A stretch of DNA of 64,000 nucleotides from a virus. The notes under the pieces were generated by a model that had not been told where the DNA came from, made no database searches, and saw only the letters and a program-made list of their open reading frames with translations. Where the stretch lies: the IMG/VR virus record IMGVR_UViG_3300049719_000158, positions 25,732 through 89,731 of that record; one strand, 5' to 3'. This document shows, piece after piece, positions 33,603 through 43,042 of the stretch; within the stretch, counting starts at the first letter, position 1; each line of letters opens with the position of its first letter. Position numbers and translations under genes: made by a program.

Positions 33603-33735
33603 TCTTCGTTGTAACACATTGTCGCCGGATCGAACATTCCCACAAAGTACGGGTAATAGTCATCAGTGTTTTTGGTACCCACGCTAATACTTCAAGATCA
33701 AGGTAGATATCTAACGAACATTTGTATATATTCAT
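33584..33735 (-). pseudogene. small gene split by indel in an A run
   Basis: From the ATG the frame reads MNIYKCSLDIYLDLEVLAWV PK. The protein-like continuation NTDDYYPYFVGMFDPATMCY NEEWSRIV is in the -1 frame and ends across the next gene start. The switch occurs at CCAAAAAC; one more A would restore a 50-residue protein. It may be a homopolymer sequence error or A-site slippage. Confidence 0.5.
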
Positions 33736-33779
33736 TTACTTTACGTGTAAAACAAAATCTGGAAAGTTCATTTTAACAC

Positions 33780-34244
33780 TTAATAATCCGAATTTATACG
33801 CGCACAGTTAATGAACCCTTTTTTCATGTACGCATCATAAAACTCTTCAGGTGTAAAGCCTGCAAAAATTACACTTTCCAAAAGATAGTGCTGCGCATCG
33901 CACATTTCTTCAAGAAGATGTGCACGATCTAATTTTCCAACAACTGTTTTTCTATGCGCTTTTGCGTCTGAAAGTGCAGCTATTGCTTCGAAAATTTCTT
34001 CTGCACACTCGTGTAAATATTGCTTGACAACGCGCTGACCAGCTTTTGTTTCCATGTCAACAGGAAACTTTACCTGTCCACGCTTCTCTTGTAGTAGCAA
34101 CATAAAATCTTTTTGTTGCTGCCACATTTCGTTTAACATATTATCATACTGTGATTCAAGACAACACACACTTGAACGCTTTGTAGTAATAACAACATGT
34201 TTACGTTTAAAACACGACTTTATTTTCTGAAATAAAGTCATCAC
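33780..34244 (-). CDS. all-alpha NTP pyrophosphatase (dUTPase/dCTPase-like)
   Basis: 154 residues. The core YLHECAEEIFEAIAALSDAK and LLEEMCDAQHYLLESVIFAG, then EEFYDAYMKKGFINCARINS DY, has the ExxEE and EExxD metal sites of the dimeric dUTPase/MazG superfamily. T4 gp56, which removes dCTP and dUTP, belongs to this group and has a similar end. In a phage with a dCMP hydroxymethylase this is the natural candidate for dCTP removal. Nucleotide preference is inferred. Confidence 0.75.
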   Translation of the reverse strand: MMTLFQKIKSCFKRKHVVITTKRSSVCCLESQYDNMLNEMWQQQKDFMLLLQEKRGQVKFPVDMETKAGQRVVKQYLHECAEEIFEAIAALSDAKAHRKTVVGKLDRAHLLEEMCDAQHYLLESVIFAGFTPEEFYDAYMKKGFINCARINSDY

Positions 34245-34495
34245 AACTCCGTGATGATGCTTGAACCCATCTTTTGTGACTTCAGCTCTTCTGCACGCTT
34301 CAATAACTCATCGTACTCACGCTTGACATTCTGTTCATATTCAGGCGTCAACACGAGCTTGTTCGTGTCAAACTCATCAGGCGTGAGTTCAATGAGACGC
34401 ATCGCATCGCTACAATCGCGTGCGAGTAACAGACTTTCTTGAATTATGTTGACAATACGCGCAAGAACACTGTCTGATAACTTGTACTTTTCCAT
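34241..34495 (-). CDS. leader-like hypothetical protein, 84 aa
   Basis: MEKYKLSDSVLARIVNIIQE SLLLARD resembles the leader class (IIQE|S). The rest is helical with ELLKRAEELKSQKMGSSI at the end. Overlaps the pyrophosphatase start by 4 bases. Membership in the leader family is tentative. Confidence 0.55.
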   Translation of the reverse strand: MEKYKLSDSVLARIVNIIQESLLLARDCSDAMRLIELTPDEFDTNKLVLTPEYEQNVKREYDELLKRAEELKSQKMGSSIITEL

Positions 34496-34540
34496 GTAAT
34501 CTCCTGTGCTAAAAATATATTCACTCGCTCAAACTTTGTT

Positions 34541-34789
34541 TCAAATTGTTTTCACTCGAGTTGAAACCTGATCAAGTTCAACGTTCTTGTGATGTGCACC
34601 CGCGCTGACGCAACGTTGAATGTAATTCACTTTTTCTTCTTGTGTCACGACGAACTCAACGATTGCTGGACCATATGACGGCTCGTACACGATCGCAGGC
34701 GTAAGTCCAGCGTCAATTAACTGCTTCACGATCGGGTGATTGATCTGAATTGAAAACGTTGTCTTGCAGAAATTCGATACATCAGTCAT
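34541..34789 (-). CDS. hypothetical protein, 82 aa
   Basis: Alpha/beta protein, KQLIDAGLTPAIVYEPSYGP in the middle. No family recognised. Flanked by same-strand genes. Confidence 0.55.
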   Translation of the reverse strand: MTDVSNFCKTTFSIQINHPIVKQLIDAGLTPAIVYEPSYGPAIVEFVVTQEEKVNYIQRCVSAGAHHKNVELDQVSTRVKTI

Positions 34790-34813
34790 TTGATTTTTCC
34801 TTTCGCGTTATCT

Positions 34814-35440
34814 TTACAATAATCTAACAAGTTTGTCGTGTTCAAGATGAATGGCGCTGCCTCGCAAAAGATGCATGACACGTTTGTGCACGTGTTCTTT
34901 TGTTCCAGATGACTTCACCAAACACGCACTTACGTCTTTCAACGCCCACTCAACGTAGCCATCGTTCACTCGCTTCTGCATCGCATCATCGAGCTCGTAT
35001 GTGTCTTTCAGCGGTCGAGAGCTCCTGTATGGCTCACCGTGTAACACGATTGTCACGTCAGGTTTCTTTAGACACTTATACAGTAACTTACTTAAAAACT
35101 TGTTTGCACCGTCTGCGTTGCCGTAGATCAACCCGCTTAGAGCCCACCTGTCGAGAACAACGACGTCGTGTGTCTGAAGAAGCTCACGCAATGCGTTGAC
35201 ATGAAACAAAATGCGATTTAAAAATTGCAGCGTTTGAAACAGATTTTTGCACCGCTTTGCGAGCCCATTGTCCAACGCAAAGCGTGTGAACCAAAAGAAC
35301 GCGTCTGAATTTCTGATTGGCTCGGCGTACGCCGTAGTTATGTCAACAGAATTCAACTTCTCAACGAGACGCTTCGCCTGGTACGACTTGCCTTGCATGT
35401 CAGACGCCTCAAACACGATGAGCAACGCTCGTTTTCTCAT
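34814..35440 (-). CDS. thymidylate-kinase-like protein
   Basis: 208 residues. LLIVFEASDMQGKSYQAKRL is the TMPK P-loop, but the first Gly of the Walker A is Ala (ASDMQGKS). VVVLDRWALSGLIYGNADG is the DR motif for the nucleotide site. Length matches dTMP kinase. It would phosphorylate dTMP, and possibly hydroxymethyl-dCMP, to diphosphates. Confidence 0.8.
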   Translation of the reverse strand: MRKRALLIVFEASDMQGKSYQAKRLVEKLNSVDITTAYAEPIRNSDAFFWFTRFALDNGLAKRCKNLFQTLQFLNRILFHVNALRELLQTHDVVVLDRWALSGLIYGNADGANKFLSKLLYKCLKKPDVTIVLHGEPYRSSRPLKDTYELDDAMQKRVNDGYVEWALKDVSACLVKSSGTKEHVHKRVMHLLRGSAIHLEHDKLVRLL

Positions 35441-35552
35441 GGTTTAAAGAAATTAAAACACAAACGTGAAGATGTTCAAGAATTCTTTTCAAGAGGGCAT
35501 GTGAGTGATGGGATCACAGTCAGACGCGTATCGCCAGATGAAACCACCTGAT

Positions 35553-35918
35553 TTACTTCTCGTACCAATCTTGCGTTTCAGGATTATACGTCGCAAGTTC
35601 AACACGTGGATCACATTCTAACGCAACGACTAACTTATCGCCTTCTCTGAAGAATGCTGAGCGCTTTTTAATCACAAATGGATCATTTGAAAGTTCAGGA
35701 GCAATTTCGCCTGCAACTTCACACCACGCTGTAACACTTCCTGGATAACGTTTTTCCGCTTCCCACGACGTCAATTCTTCATTTTCATCAGGAACAAATG
35801 AAGTGTTGAATTGTTTTTTGCCACCACGCGCAGGACGAAGTTTACCTGTAGGTGTATCAAAACGTTCATTCAGTGCATTTCGAATTTCTTTGCGAAGTTG
35901 TTCAAGCGTGAGTTTCAT
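35553..35918 (-). CDS. leader-bearing hypothetical protein, 121 aa
   Basis: Begins MKLTLEQLRKEIRNALNERF, a copy of the leader with an ALNE end. The rest is a compact beta domain (AFFREGDKLVVALECDPRVE). First of three adjacent leader proteins. The 112 bases before it (35441-35552) hold no gene that I can see. Confidence 0.65.
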   Translation of the reverse strand: MKLTLEQLRKEIRNALNERFDTPTGKLRPARGGKKQFNTSFVPDENEELTSWEAEKRYPGSVTAWCEVAGEIAPELSNDPFVIKKRSAFFREGDKLVVALECDPRVELATYNPETQDWYEK

Positions 35919-35939
35919 AAAATTAATTATTCTCCCGTT

Positions 35940-36230
35940 TTACACGTGTTGCAGAAATTTCCATAGCTTCGCATCAAGCAACTCGTTCACCGACTGCTCT
36001 AAATCCTGCATCGCAGCGTTCGCCTCAGCAATCGTGTCGCGTTGTTCCTGTTCAGTGAAACTCTTGTCTGTCAACACGAACTTCTTGACGCACTGTCTCA
36101 CTTCGTCGACGAACTTACGCGCTGCTTCCTGAAACATAAAGTTTGGAATTCCACGAAGCGCATCTTCATTGAGGTTCTTGTTGAGTTCCTCGACAATGAT
36201 GCGTTGAAGCTGTTGTTTGCTAAGTTTCAT
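35940..36230 (-). CDS. leader-bearing hypothetical protein, 96 aa
   Basis: MKLSKQQLQRIIVEELNKNL is an archetypal leader (IIVE|E). The remaining ~75 residues are helical (ARKFVDEVRQCVKKFVLTDK). Candidate internal head protein. Confidence 0.7.
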   Translation of the reverse strand: MKLSKQQLQRIIVEELNKNLNEDALRGIPNFMFQEAARKFVDEVRQCVKKFVLTDKSFTEQEQRDTIAEANAAMQDLEQSVNELLDAKLWKFLQHV

Positions 36231-36233
36231 GTT

Positions 36234-36566
36234 TCAAATCTCATCAACGTCAAACACTTGTTCGCTCTCTAAATAATTTTTTATCGATGGGTACTTTCTC
36301 ATGACGTTCAGCAACACTTCATCGCCCTCAATCATGCCTAAGTACTCTCGCCACGTCTTTGCACCCGCGCCCAATTCACCACACGCAACGACGACATGAG
36401 CGTCATCAGGTATTGACTTGGGATCCTGTGACATCGCAAACACGTAAGTCTCGGTGTACCAGTCGTCCCACGTCGCCCACACGCTTCCCGGCCACGACGC
36501 CATGAAATTCTTGGCGTCTTCAATAACGTTATCACGTGATATCATTCCGACGATTACTGTTTTCAT
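36234..36566 (-). CDS. hypothetical protein, 110 aa
   Basis: Alpha/beta protein MKTVIVGMISRDNVIEDAKN with several Trp. It lies between two leader proteins but has no leader itself, and overlaps the upstream one by 4 bases. Unknown family. Confidence 0.6.
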   Translation of the reverse strand: MKTVIVGMISRDNVIEDAKNFMASWPGSVWATWDDWYTETYVFAMSQDPKSIPDDAHVVVACGELGAGAKTWREYLGMIEGDEVLLNVMRKYPSIKNYLESEQVFDVDEI

Positions 36567-36829
36567 TCGTCAAACTCATCCTCAAGATCAGAAATTAGTG
36601 CTTCAATGCCGTCTATTAAACGTTCTGCAACTGTTTGCACGAACAATTCATCACTACGCCACGCATTAACACGAACATACGTACTTGCTAATATCTCAAT
36701 TGCTCTCCTGATAGCGGGATTTAATCCCATATTTGGGCCTTGTGCAACTTCCATGTCAACTGTTCTCTTTTCGCCAGGAGACAATTCTTCCAAAATGATC
36801 GTTCGCAACTGTTGTTTAGTGAGTTTCAT
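36563..36829 (-). CDS. leader-bearing hypothetical protein, 88 aa
   Basis: MKLTKQQLRTIILEELSPGE is the clearest leader in the window (IILE|E). The mature part would be an acidic helical protein ending ALISDLEDEFDE. Confidence 0.7.
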   Translation of the reverse strand: MKLTKQQLRTIILEELSPGEKRTVDMEVAQGPNMGLNPAIRRAIEILASTYVRVNAWRSDELFVQTVAERLIDGIEALISDLEDEFDE

Positions 36830-36841
36830 GATTGATAATTA

Positions 36842-37318
36842 TCAAGTCACCGCAAAAGTTGCCGCGGCTTTTTCCAACAACTCACGCTTCTTACATTCAT
36901 TTTCAACAACAACTTCATTCGCTTGTTGCCTCGCGAGTTCCTGTGCGACGACAATTTCTGCCTCAAGTTCAACAACGATATCTACAATCGCTTGTTGCCA
37001 CGGGCCTTCTTCACACCAACGTCCTGAACTGTAAACTTCAATTCTTTCACCTTCAATAGGCTTTGGAACAGGATCACCATTATATTGAGGATTTGTGTCC
37101 CACTTCATGTATTTAACAGGATTCATCGTGTGAACCCACACCCTGCAATAATCATTGGTGTTCCAATCATTCACAAATAGCATGTTTCTTCGCATGACGC
37201 CACATGGGTGGTATCGATACGAACTTCCCTCCCAAAAACCCGTGAGCTTATAATATCGTGCCTTTGTAAGCACATCACACATTTTAGAAGCAGATGGTGG
37301 TTGAATTGTGTTTTCCAT
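36842..37318 (-). CDS. hypothetical protein, 158 aa
   Basis: Start set at MENTIQPPSASKMCDVLTKA. An N-terminal globular part (TGFWEGSSYRYHPCGVMRRN) is followed by a long helix rich in Glu/Ala/Val (IVVELEAEIVVAQELARQQA). No family recognised. Confidence 0.6.
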   Translation of the reverse strand: MENTIQPPSASKMCDVLTKARYYKLTGFWEGSSYRYHPCGVMRRNMLFVNDWNTNDYCRVWVHTMNPVKYMKWDTNPQYNGDPVPKPIEGERIEVYSSGRWCEEGPWQQAIVDIVVELEAEIVVAQELARQQANEVVVENECKKRELLEKAAATFAVT

Positions 37319-37359
37319 GTGACTATGATAACACATGTTTGATGAAAATTACACAATAA

Positions 37360-39792
37360 CTATCCACATTTTGAGCTTAAACAACCTTCACAGTGAACAC
37401 ATCCATCAACATATACCAATTTGCCACCGCAATTTTCACAAGTGCCTGCGTCTTTTCCGTTTGGTATGTACTGCTTCAACACCCTTGCCAAAACAGACGC
37501 AAACGACGTCATATCGCTGTTCTTGTCTTTCTTTATCTGTTCGACGATTTCGTACACGTCAACGCCTTTGCGTAAGCTCAGCGACAACAGACGCGTGAGA
37601 ACTCCGTGGAGCGGATTGTTGAACATGTTCACGATGTCTTTGAGTAAGATGTTGTCGTCATTGCCGACTGGAATGCGTAGGTTATACGTTGTCACGCCGT
37701 CAGAGTTTTTGCCATTTCTTATAATGGTGGCTTTCTTTATCTTTTTTGGCATCGCGATGCTTTGGCTCAACCCTGCAAATATTTCATATGGTTTCCCGTT
37801 GAGCAGTCCAACGAACACAGTGTACGCCTCGCCTTTCACGTTCGCTCGATGAATTTCACACTCAAGCTCCTTTGGGCGAGCAGACGTTTTTTCTTCTTTC
37901 TTCTTGTCTGCGTTAACTATCACACCGTCGCGACAGCCATCTCGATACACTGTGATGCCCTTGAGACCCATTTTCCACGCCGTCCTTAGGATTTGGTCAA
38001 CGACTTCAACGGGTGTGTCTCGATGGAGGTTCACAGTCTTTGAAATTGCGCTGCAAACGTAGCGTTGAGCTGCGGCCTGAATTTCAATCGACGACTTCCA
38101 ATCAATCTCTTCACATGTTGCGCCAAAGTAGGGAGATAACTTTACGTCGGTGTTTCCCGTTGCTGACATCCAGTCCTTGACACCCCTGTGTAAGACTTCA
38201 TACTCCTGCCAACAATCACCTGACTTATCGATAAAGTCAATCTTTTCTGCATCACGTGGCACCTTGCGCCGGCGCTTTGAAACCAAGAACACGACAGGTT
38301 CGCAGCCTGAAGTCGTCTGCGTAAGAACAGAAACTGAACCGGCGGGTGAAGTTGTTAGTATCGCGATGTTTCTGCGCCCGTACTGTTGGTGCTGATTTTT
38401 TAGTTCTATATCTTCGTTCAGTATTCTGTCAAGAAACGGGTGATTAACTTCTTTATTTGCATCAAATATTGGAAATGCACCACGTTCCTTTGCAAGTTGA
38501 ACTGATGACGTGTATGCAGAGAGTGCCAACGTTCGATAAATGTCTCGTGTTACTTCGATGCTTTTTTCACTACCATATATTACGTTTAAAAACGCGAACG
38601 TATCACCAAGTGCAGTGATACCTAATCCTGTTCGCCTACCACGAATTGCTTTGTCTTTCACTCGTTGCCACAATTCGAGTTCAGTTTTCTTTACGTTTTC
38701 AGGTTCAGGATCATTGTTTACCTTTTGAATAATTTTGTCAATCGCTTCAATTTCAAGATCTACTAAATTATCCATTAGACGTTGAGCTTTTATGACAACG
38801 TCATGAAATTCTTCATAATCAAAGTTTGCGACAGGTGTGAACTTATTTGTGACAAATTTTGATAAGTTCACAAGCATCAACCGACACGAATCGCCATCAG
38901 GCAAACTCTGTTCTGCGCACGGGTTCACAGCGATGGTTTTAAACCCAACGTCAGCGTAACAGTCGCCTGGAGAATTCTTTATTACCGTGTCCCAAAACAA
39001 CACGCCTGGTTCAGCACACGCATGAGCCGCAGACACCGTCTTGTTCCAAACTTCAGAAGCCTTCACTTTGCGTGAGATTACGTGCTCAACGTCCTTGTCG
39101 ACAGGAAATCGTTGCTCATATTCTTCATTATTTTCAAGCGCGTTCATGAACTCGTCAGTGTACTTCACCGAGACGTTTGCGCCTGTAATCTTAGTCTTGT
39201 CACGCTTTGCATCGATGAAAGTGTCGACCTCTAACGCGTGGCACGATATCAGCTGCATCAAAGCTCCACGCCTGCCGCCTTGCGCAACTTCCCTCGTCGT
39301 GTTGCTGAAACGCTCCATGAACACCTTGATGCCGTCAGTCGTTCGTGCTGCATTCTTTGTCTTTGTACCACGTGGACGAAGAGCCGACAAATCAATGCCG
39401 ACACCACCGCGACGCTTCATTATCTGAACGAGCTCTTGATCAGTCTTTAAAATCCCACCGTAGCTATCGTGCAAGTCAACGACGAAGCAGTTTGACAACG
39501 ACTGAAGCCTGTGTTCGTCACCTATCGCTGCCATTGGGCTACCTTGTGGCACGACTTTCCACGACGACAGGAGTTCAAATATCTCGTCTTCACTCATCGG
39601 ATTGGCGTACTTTTGCTCAATGCGAGCGAACTCTTTTGCCAACCTGTGATGCATGTCGGCAGGTGTCTTCTCGACTAAATTTCCGTCTACGTCTCTCAAC
39701 GCATATTTGTTCACAAACACGTCTGCTGCGAGCGCGTCAGCACCAAAATACTCAAAACTTGCCTTAAACGCTTCGTCATAGGTGTATATCAT
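37360..39792 (-). CDS. nrdJ: class II (B12-dependent) ribonucleotide reductase
   Basis: 810 residues from MIYTYDEAFKASFEYFG; an upstream GTG would add 17. Motifs in order: VVPQGSPMAA, LSNCFVVD (redox Cys), GGVGIDLSALRPRG, AVNPCAEQSLPDGDSCRLML (Cys/Glu active site), GRRTGLGITALGD, AILTTSPAGSVSVLTQTTSG, KGITVYRDGCRDGV. The C-terminus CENCGGKLVYVDGCVHCEGC is the zinc/redox tail. The enzyme reduces ribonucleotides with adenosylcobalamin and needs no separate small subunit, so the host must supply B12. T4 relatives usually carry class I enzymes. Confidence 0.93.
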   Translation of the reverse strand: MIYTYDEAFKASFEYFGADALAADVFVNKYALRDVDGNLVEKTPADMHHRLAKEFARIEQKYANPMSEDEIFELLSSWKVVPQGSPMAAIGDEHRLQSLSNCFVVDLHDSYGGILKTDQELVQIMKRRGGVGIDLSALRPRGTKTKNAARTTDGIKVFMERFSNTTREVAQGGRRGALMQLISCHALEVDTFIDAKRDKTKITGANVSVKYTDEFMNALENNEEYEQRFPVDKDVEHVISRKVKASEVWNKTVSAAHACAEPGVLFWDTVIKNSPGDCYADVGFKTIAVNPCAEQSLPDGDSCRLMLVNLSKFVTNKFTPVANFDYEEFHDVVIKAQRLMDNLVDLEIEAIDKIIQKVNNDPEPENVKKTELELWQRVKDKAIRGRRTGLGITALGDTFAFLNVIYGSEKSIEVTRDIYRTLALSAYTSSVQLAKERGAFPIFDANKEVNHPFLDRILNEDIELKNQHQQYGRRNIAILTTSPAGSVSVLTQTTSGCEPVVFLVSKRRRKVPRDAEKIDFIDKSGDCWQEYEVLHRGVKDWMSATGNTDVKLSPYFGATCEEIDWKSSIEIQAAAQRYVCSAISKTVNLHRDTPVEVVDQILRTAWKMGLKGITVYRDGCRDGVIVNADKKKEEKTSARPKELECEIHRANVKGEAYTVFVGLLNGKPYEIFAGLSQSIAMPKKIKKATIIRNGKNSDGVTTYNLRIPVGNDDNILLKDIVNMFNNPLHGVLTRLLSLSLRKGVDVYEIVEQIKKDKNSDMTSFASVLARVLKQYIPNGKDAGTCENCGGKLVYVDGCVHCEGCLSSKCG

Positions 39793-39876
39793 GTTTCTCT
39801 CTTGGAATCTATAAGCCAAGCTTCTGTAATTAGTCTGCGACACCAGCTTCTGTATACAAAAAATACAAGTCAGTCG

Positions 39877-41307
39877 TTAGTTCTTGAGCTCAGAATTTAG
39901 TGAATTCCACTTCTCTTTCATAAGCTTCTTTGTGTCAAATTCGTCAGCGTTAGTTGTCTCTTCAAGAGTTTGAGCTTCGCCTATTATTTTGAATTGAGAA
40001 CGTGCAGTGTTCATGTGCATGTTCCACAACCACCCATCAGTTCCAACACGACTTTTAGTCAAAAATAACCTTGCTGCACCCGAAGCTTTTTCGACTGATT
40101 TTCGCGAGAGCGTCATAACAATATCACTCTCTGCGACCTTGCTATAAGCGTCAGCGATATCATCGCTGTCAACTACGTTTTTATTTGCACCACCACGATT
40201 GCTTTGACATGCAGAATGCAAAGCTACGTTTTTCTCATACGCAAAAGCTCGAAGTTCTTGGTACAATGATTGTAACTCATCACGTTTTTCATTGTATTTT
40301 TGTGATGGTTTCATGATATCTGCATAATCAAGAATTACCATATCGGGAACAAATCCTTTTTTAAGTTCCAATCGTTCTAAATGATTTCGAAGCGTGTTAA
40401 CAGTCGCAGTTTTTGTAGGAAAAAACTTTACAAAAAGTCTCCCAATGTCCATGTCACCGTACATTTTTTGTACATTTTTTTGCATTTCTAACGCTTTTTG
40501 CTTTGCTTCAAGCGTGCTTTGCATTGGCGAAAGATCATTATAATCTATGTCGCATATGTTTGTATCAATGCGACAAGACACTTGAGGTTCATAGAGTTCG
40601 AACGTGTAATACACAACATTTTTCTTTTGTCGCAAACCATTAGCAGCCATTTGTACCAAAAAATGTGATTTGCCTGCACCAGAAGGCGCAACGAGCACGC
40701 TTAATTCTCCCCGTCCTAACCCGCCATTGAACTTTTTGTCTAATGCGTCTAATCCTGTTGATATTACGTCCCTTGATTTTTCAGTAAACCTTGCGTCAAA
40801 ATCTTCTAAGAGTTCTAATCCCAATGACGGGACTTGGCCCACGCCTATAGCTTCCCTTATGTCCTTTACAATGTCGTCGTACTTTTCTTGTTCAATGTTG
40901 TCAAGAGCCTTTTCAAATGCACTTCTCAATGCCTGACGCCTACAAAACTCAAGCGCCTTTTCTTTGACAAACGGCAAGTCACATGCGTCAGTGTTTGCAT
41001 GAACTCTTTTTATGTACTCAACGACTTGTTCACGTAATGCCACGTCAGTGCCCGTCTTGAGCTCATCACGCACTATCATGAGTAGTATTTGCAACGACGG
41101 GAAAGTCTTATATTTTTTAGCGTATCCCAGGTACTTCTCTGACAGGAATCTAAGATAGGCGAGATCGAAGTAATTCGTGTTAAACACTTCGAGAATATTC
41201 TCGGCAAAGTGTTTGTCAACGATCATAGAAGTTAACACGCGTTCTTGAAACGCTTTGCCAAATTGATTAAACGTTACTGATGACGTCATCTGTTTGCTGT
41301 CTGACAT
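39877..41307 (-). CDS. replicative DNA helicase (DnaB/gp41-like)
   Basis: 476 residues with a helical N-terminal domain and a RecA-type ATPase: DALDKKFNGGLGRGELSVLV, APSGAGKSHFLVQMA (Walker A), DMVILDYADIMKP (Walker B), LHSACQSNRGG. This layout is the hexameric SF4 replicative helicase. It would unwind DNA ahead of the phage polymerase. It sits next to the RNR gene. Confidence 0.9.
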   Translation of the reverse strand: MSDSKQMTSSVTFNQFGKAFQERVLTSMIVDKHFAENILEVFNTNYFDLAYLRFLSEKYLGYAKKYKTFPSLQILLMIVRDELKTGTDVALREQVVEYIKRVHANTDACDLPFVKEKALEFCRRQALRSAFEKALDNIEQEKYDDIVKDIREAIGVGQVPSLGLELLEDFDARFTEKSRDVISTGLDALDKKFNGGLGRGELSVLVAPSGAGKSHFLVQMAANGLRQKKNVVYYTFELYEPQVSCRIDTNICDIDYNDLSPMQSTLEAKQKALEMQKNVQKMYGDMDIGRLFVKFFPTKTATVNTLRNHLERLELKKGFVPDMVILDYADIMKPSQKYNEKRDELQSLYQELRAFAYEKNVALHSACQSNRGGANKNVVDSDDIADAYSKVAESDIVMTLSRKSVEKASGAARLFLTKSRVGTDGWLWNMHMNTARSQFKIIGEAQTLEETTNADEFDTKKLMKEKWNSLNSELKN

Positions 41308-41345
41308 TTTGTGTAATTAAAGTAATCTATTTGTACAATGTCGTA

Positions 41346-42191
41346 TCATGCATACGTCACATCGAGCGTGTTAAATCTCTTCTTCATCGTCTCAATTGCT
41401 TCTATGTTCCTGTCGATTAGAATGAACTTACGATCGAGCGCAACCACACTTGCACCTGTCGTCCCTGACCCTGCACAAAAGTCAAGCACAGTGTCGCCCT
41501 TGTTTGAAAACGCAGTAATCAGTCGTTTCACCAATTTTTCGGGTTTTTGTGAGACATAATTCACGCGTTCATGAGCGTTTGTTCCCACTATTCCAAGTTC
41601 CCAAACATCCGTCGGAATTTGTCCAGCCGCTGCGCGCTCTTTAGACTTTTGCAATGAGGGAGCTTTATATGGGATACGATCAACGTCCGCATAGTTGAAA
41701 ATGTGACCATCAGGTGTTTTTGAATACACTAAGATTGTGTTATGCTTTCGTGGGAAACATCGCTTTCCTCTCCCGCCGAAATTAAAACTCCAGATCAAGC
41801 TGTTCACAAAACAATCTTTTCCAAATAACGTGTCTAAATACACTCTTGCTTCGTGCTCAGCTCGCCAGTCTAAGTGTAAACACAACGTTCCATTATTTGT
41901 GAGAATTCGCTTAACTTCTATCAAGTGCGGCTCAAGAAAATCTTTCACGTAGTCATCAAATTTATCTTCATAAGACGCTTTAGACACGATTTTGTTTGTG
42001 TACGTGTTTCCTCCAAATCCCTTGTTACCTTCAGACGATCTTATTGATTTCACTGATTGTAGCTGTTGCGTCTTTCCGGTCGCAAATGGAGGATCAACCA
42101 CGCACAGTGTCACGCTCTCGTTGTCAATGTTTTTCAACACAGGCAATGCGTCGCTATAATAAACAATGTTCATGTAACGAAATTTAAACAT
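41346..42191 (-). CDS. DNA methyltransferase, class beta N6-adenine/N4-cytosine
   Basis: 281 residues if it starts at MFKFRYMNIVYYSDALPVLK; MNIVYYSD six codons later is equally plausible. Catalytic motif IV VVDPPFATGK comes first, SAM-binding motif I DTVLDFCAGSGTTGASVVAL near the C-terminus, the class beta order. DPPF rather than DPPY still fits this group. It probably methylates phage or host DNA at a short site; recognition is unknown. Confidence 0.85.
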   Translation of the reverse strand: MFKFRYMNIVYYSDALPVLKNIDNESVTLCVVDPPFATGKTQQLQSVKSIRSSEGNKGFGGNTYTNKIVSKASYEDKFDDYVKDFLEPHLIEVKRILTNNGTLCLHLDWRAEHEARVYLDTLFGKDCFVNSLIWSFNFGGRGKRCFPRKHNTILVYSKTPDGHIFNYADVDRIPYKAPSLQKSKERAAAGQIPTDVWELGIVGTNAHERVNYVSQKPEKLVKRLITAFSNKGDTVLDFCAGSGTTGASVVALDRKFILIDRNIEAIETMKKRFNTLDVTYA

Positions 42192-42196
42192 TTGTG

Positions 42197-43042
42197 ATGC
42201 ACACGTATCAGACAACTCTGTCAGGCTCTGTTGATCTTACGATAAAACAAGTATCAAGTTCGTTAGCCGTCAGACTAACAACTGATGAAAGTAACTTGAA
42301 TTCTGTGTCATCGTCAATAGACTTGACAATCAAACAAGTCTCCGGTTCTACCGACACGACAATAACGCAACGCATTTCCATACTTTCATCGTCAATCGAC
42401 GCAACAATCAAACAATCGAGCGGGAGCATAATTTCACAAGCAGTCACAGCGTCCGTGCCATATCTTTACAGTTCTGGAAGTGGCGGCACGTGGACTGATC
42501 TAATCGGTGTCGCAGACCAGGCTTCAGGTGCAGGTGCATTGACGAATGAACCTTACACAAATTCAATTAACTTATTGTTCTTCAGAAACGCACAGTCTGA
42601 TAATTTAACGTATAAATTTCAATTTCCACACTCTTGGAACGTCAACACAAAAGTGCATCCTCACATCCATTGGATGCCATGTGCTGCACCTGCCTTAAAT
42701 GTCACGCAGTCAGTGAACTTTGGATATCAGTGGGGGTGGATGCCAATTGGTGTGGTGTTTCCGACATCATGGACAACTGGAAGCTTGTCACTACCTGTTA
42801 GTGCAAGCATGTTGAACATACAACAAAAGAACGAATTTGCTCAAATATCTCCACCTATTTCGTCAAACAACGTTTCAGCAATTGCGTTTCTTCGAATAAT
42901 GCGTAGCGGTTCTGCAGCGCCTGACACGTACAACAGTGCAAAATCTGGTGGGACTGCCGCAGCGAACGTTGCGTTGTTGTCTATTGACGTTCACTATCAA
43001 TCAAACATTGCGGGCACAATCAACGAATACACGTTACCATAA
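42197..43042 (+). CDS. tail-fibre-like virion protein with repeats
   Basis: 281 residues. The first ~85 contain repeats around SSSIDLTIKQVSGS (also SGSVDLTIKQVSSS and SSSIDATIKQSSGS), which look like a trimeric fibrous stalk. The rest is a beta-rich head with NTKVHPHIHWMPC, the HPHIHW signature I associate with phage fibre or virion domains. It is an isolated plus-strand gene between two minus-strand genes. It starts abruptly next to the methyltransferase, so it may be the distal part of a longer fibre. Confidence 0.6.
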   Translation: MHTYQTTLSGSVDLTIKQVSSSLAVRLTTDESNLNSVSSSIDLTIKQVSGSTDTTITQRISILSSSIDATIKQSSGSIISQAVTASVPYLYSSGSGGTWTDLIGVADQASGAGALTNEPYTNSINLLFFRNAQSDNLTYKFQFPHSWNVNTKVHPHIHWMPCAAPALNVTQSVNFGYQWGWMPIGVVFPTSWTTGSLSLPVSASMLNIQQKNEFAQISPPISSNNVSAIAFLRIMRSGSAAPDTYNSAKSGGTAAANVALLSIDVHYQSNIAGTINEYTLP

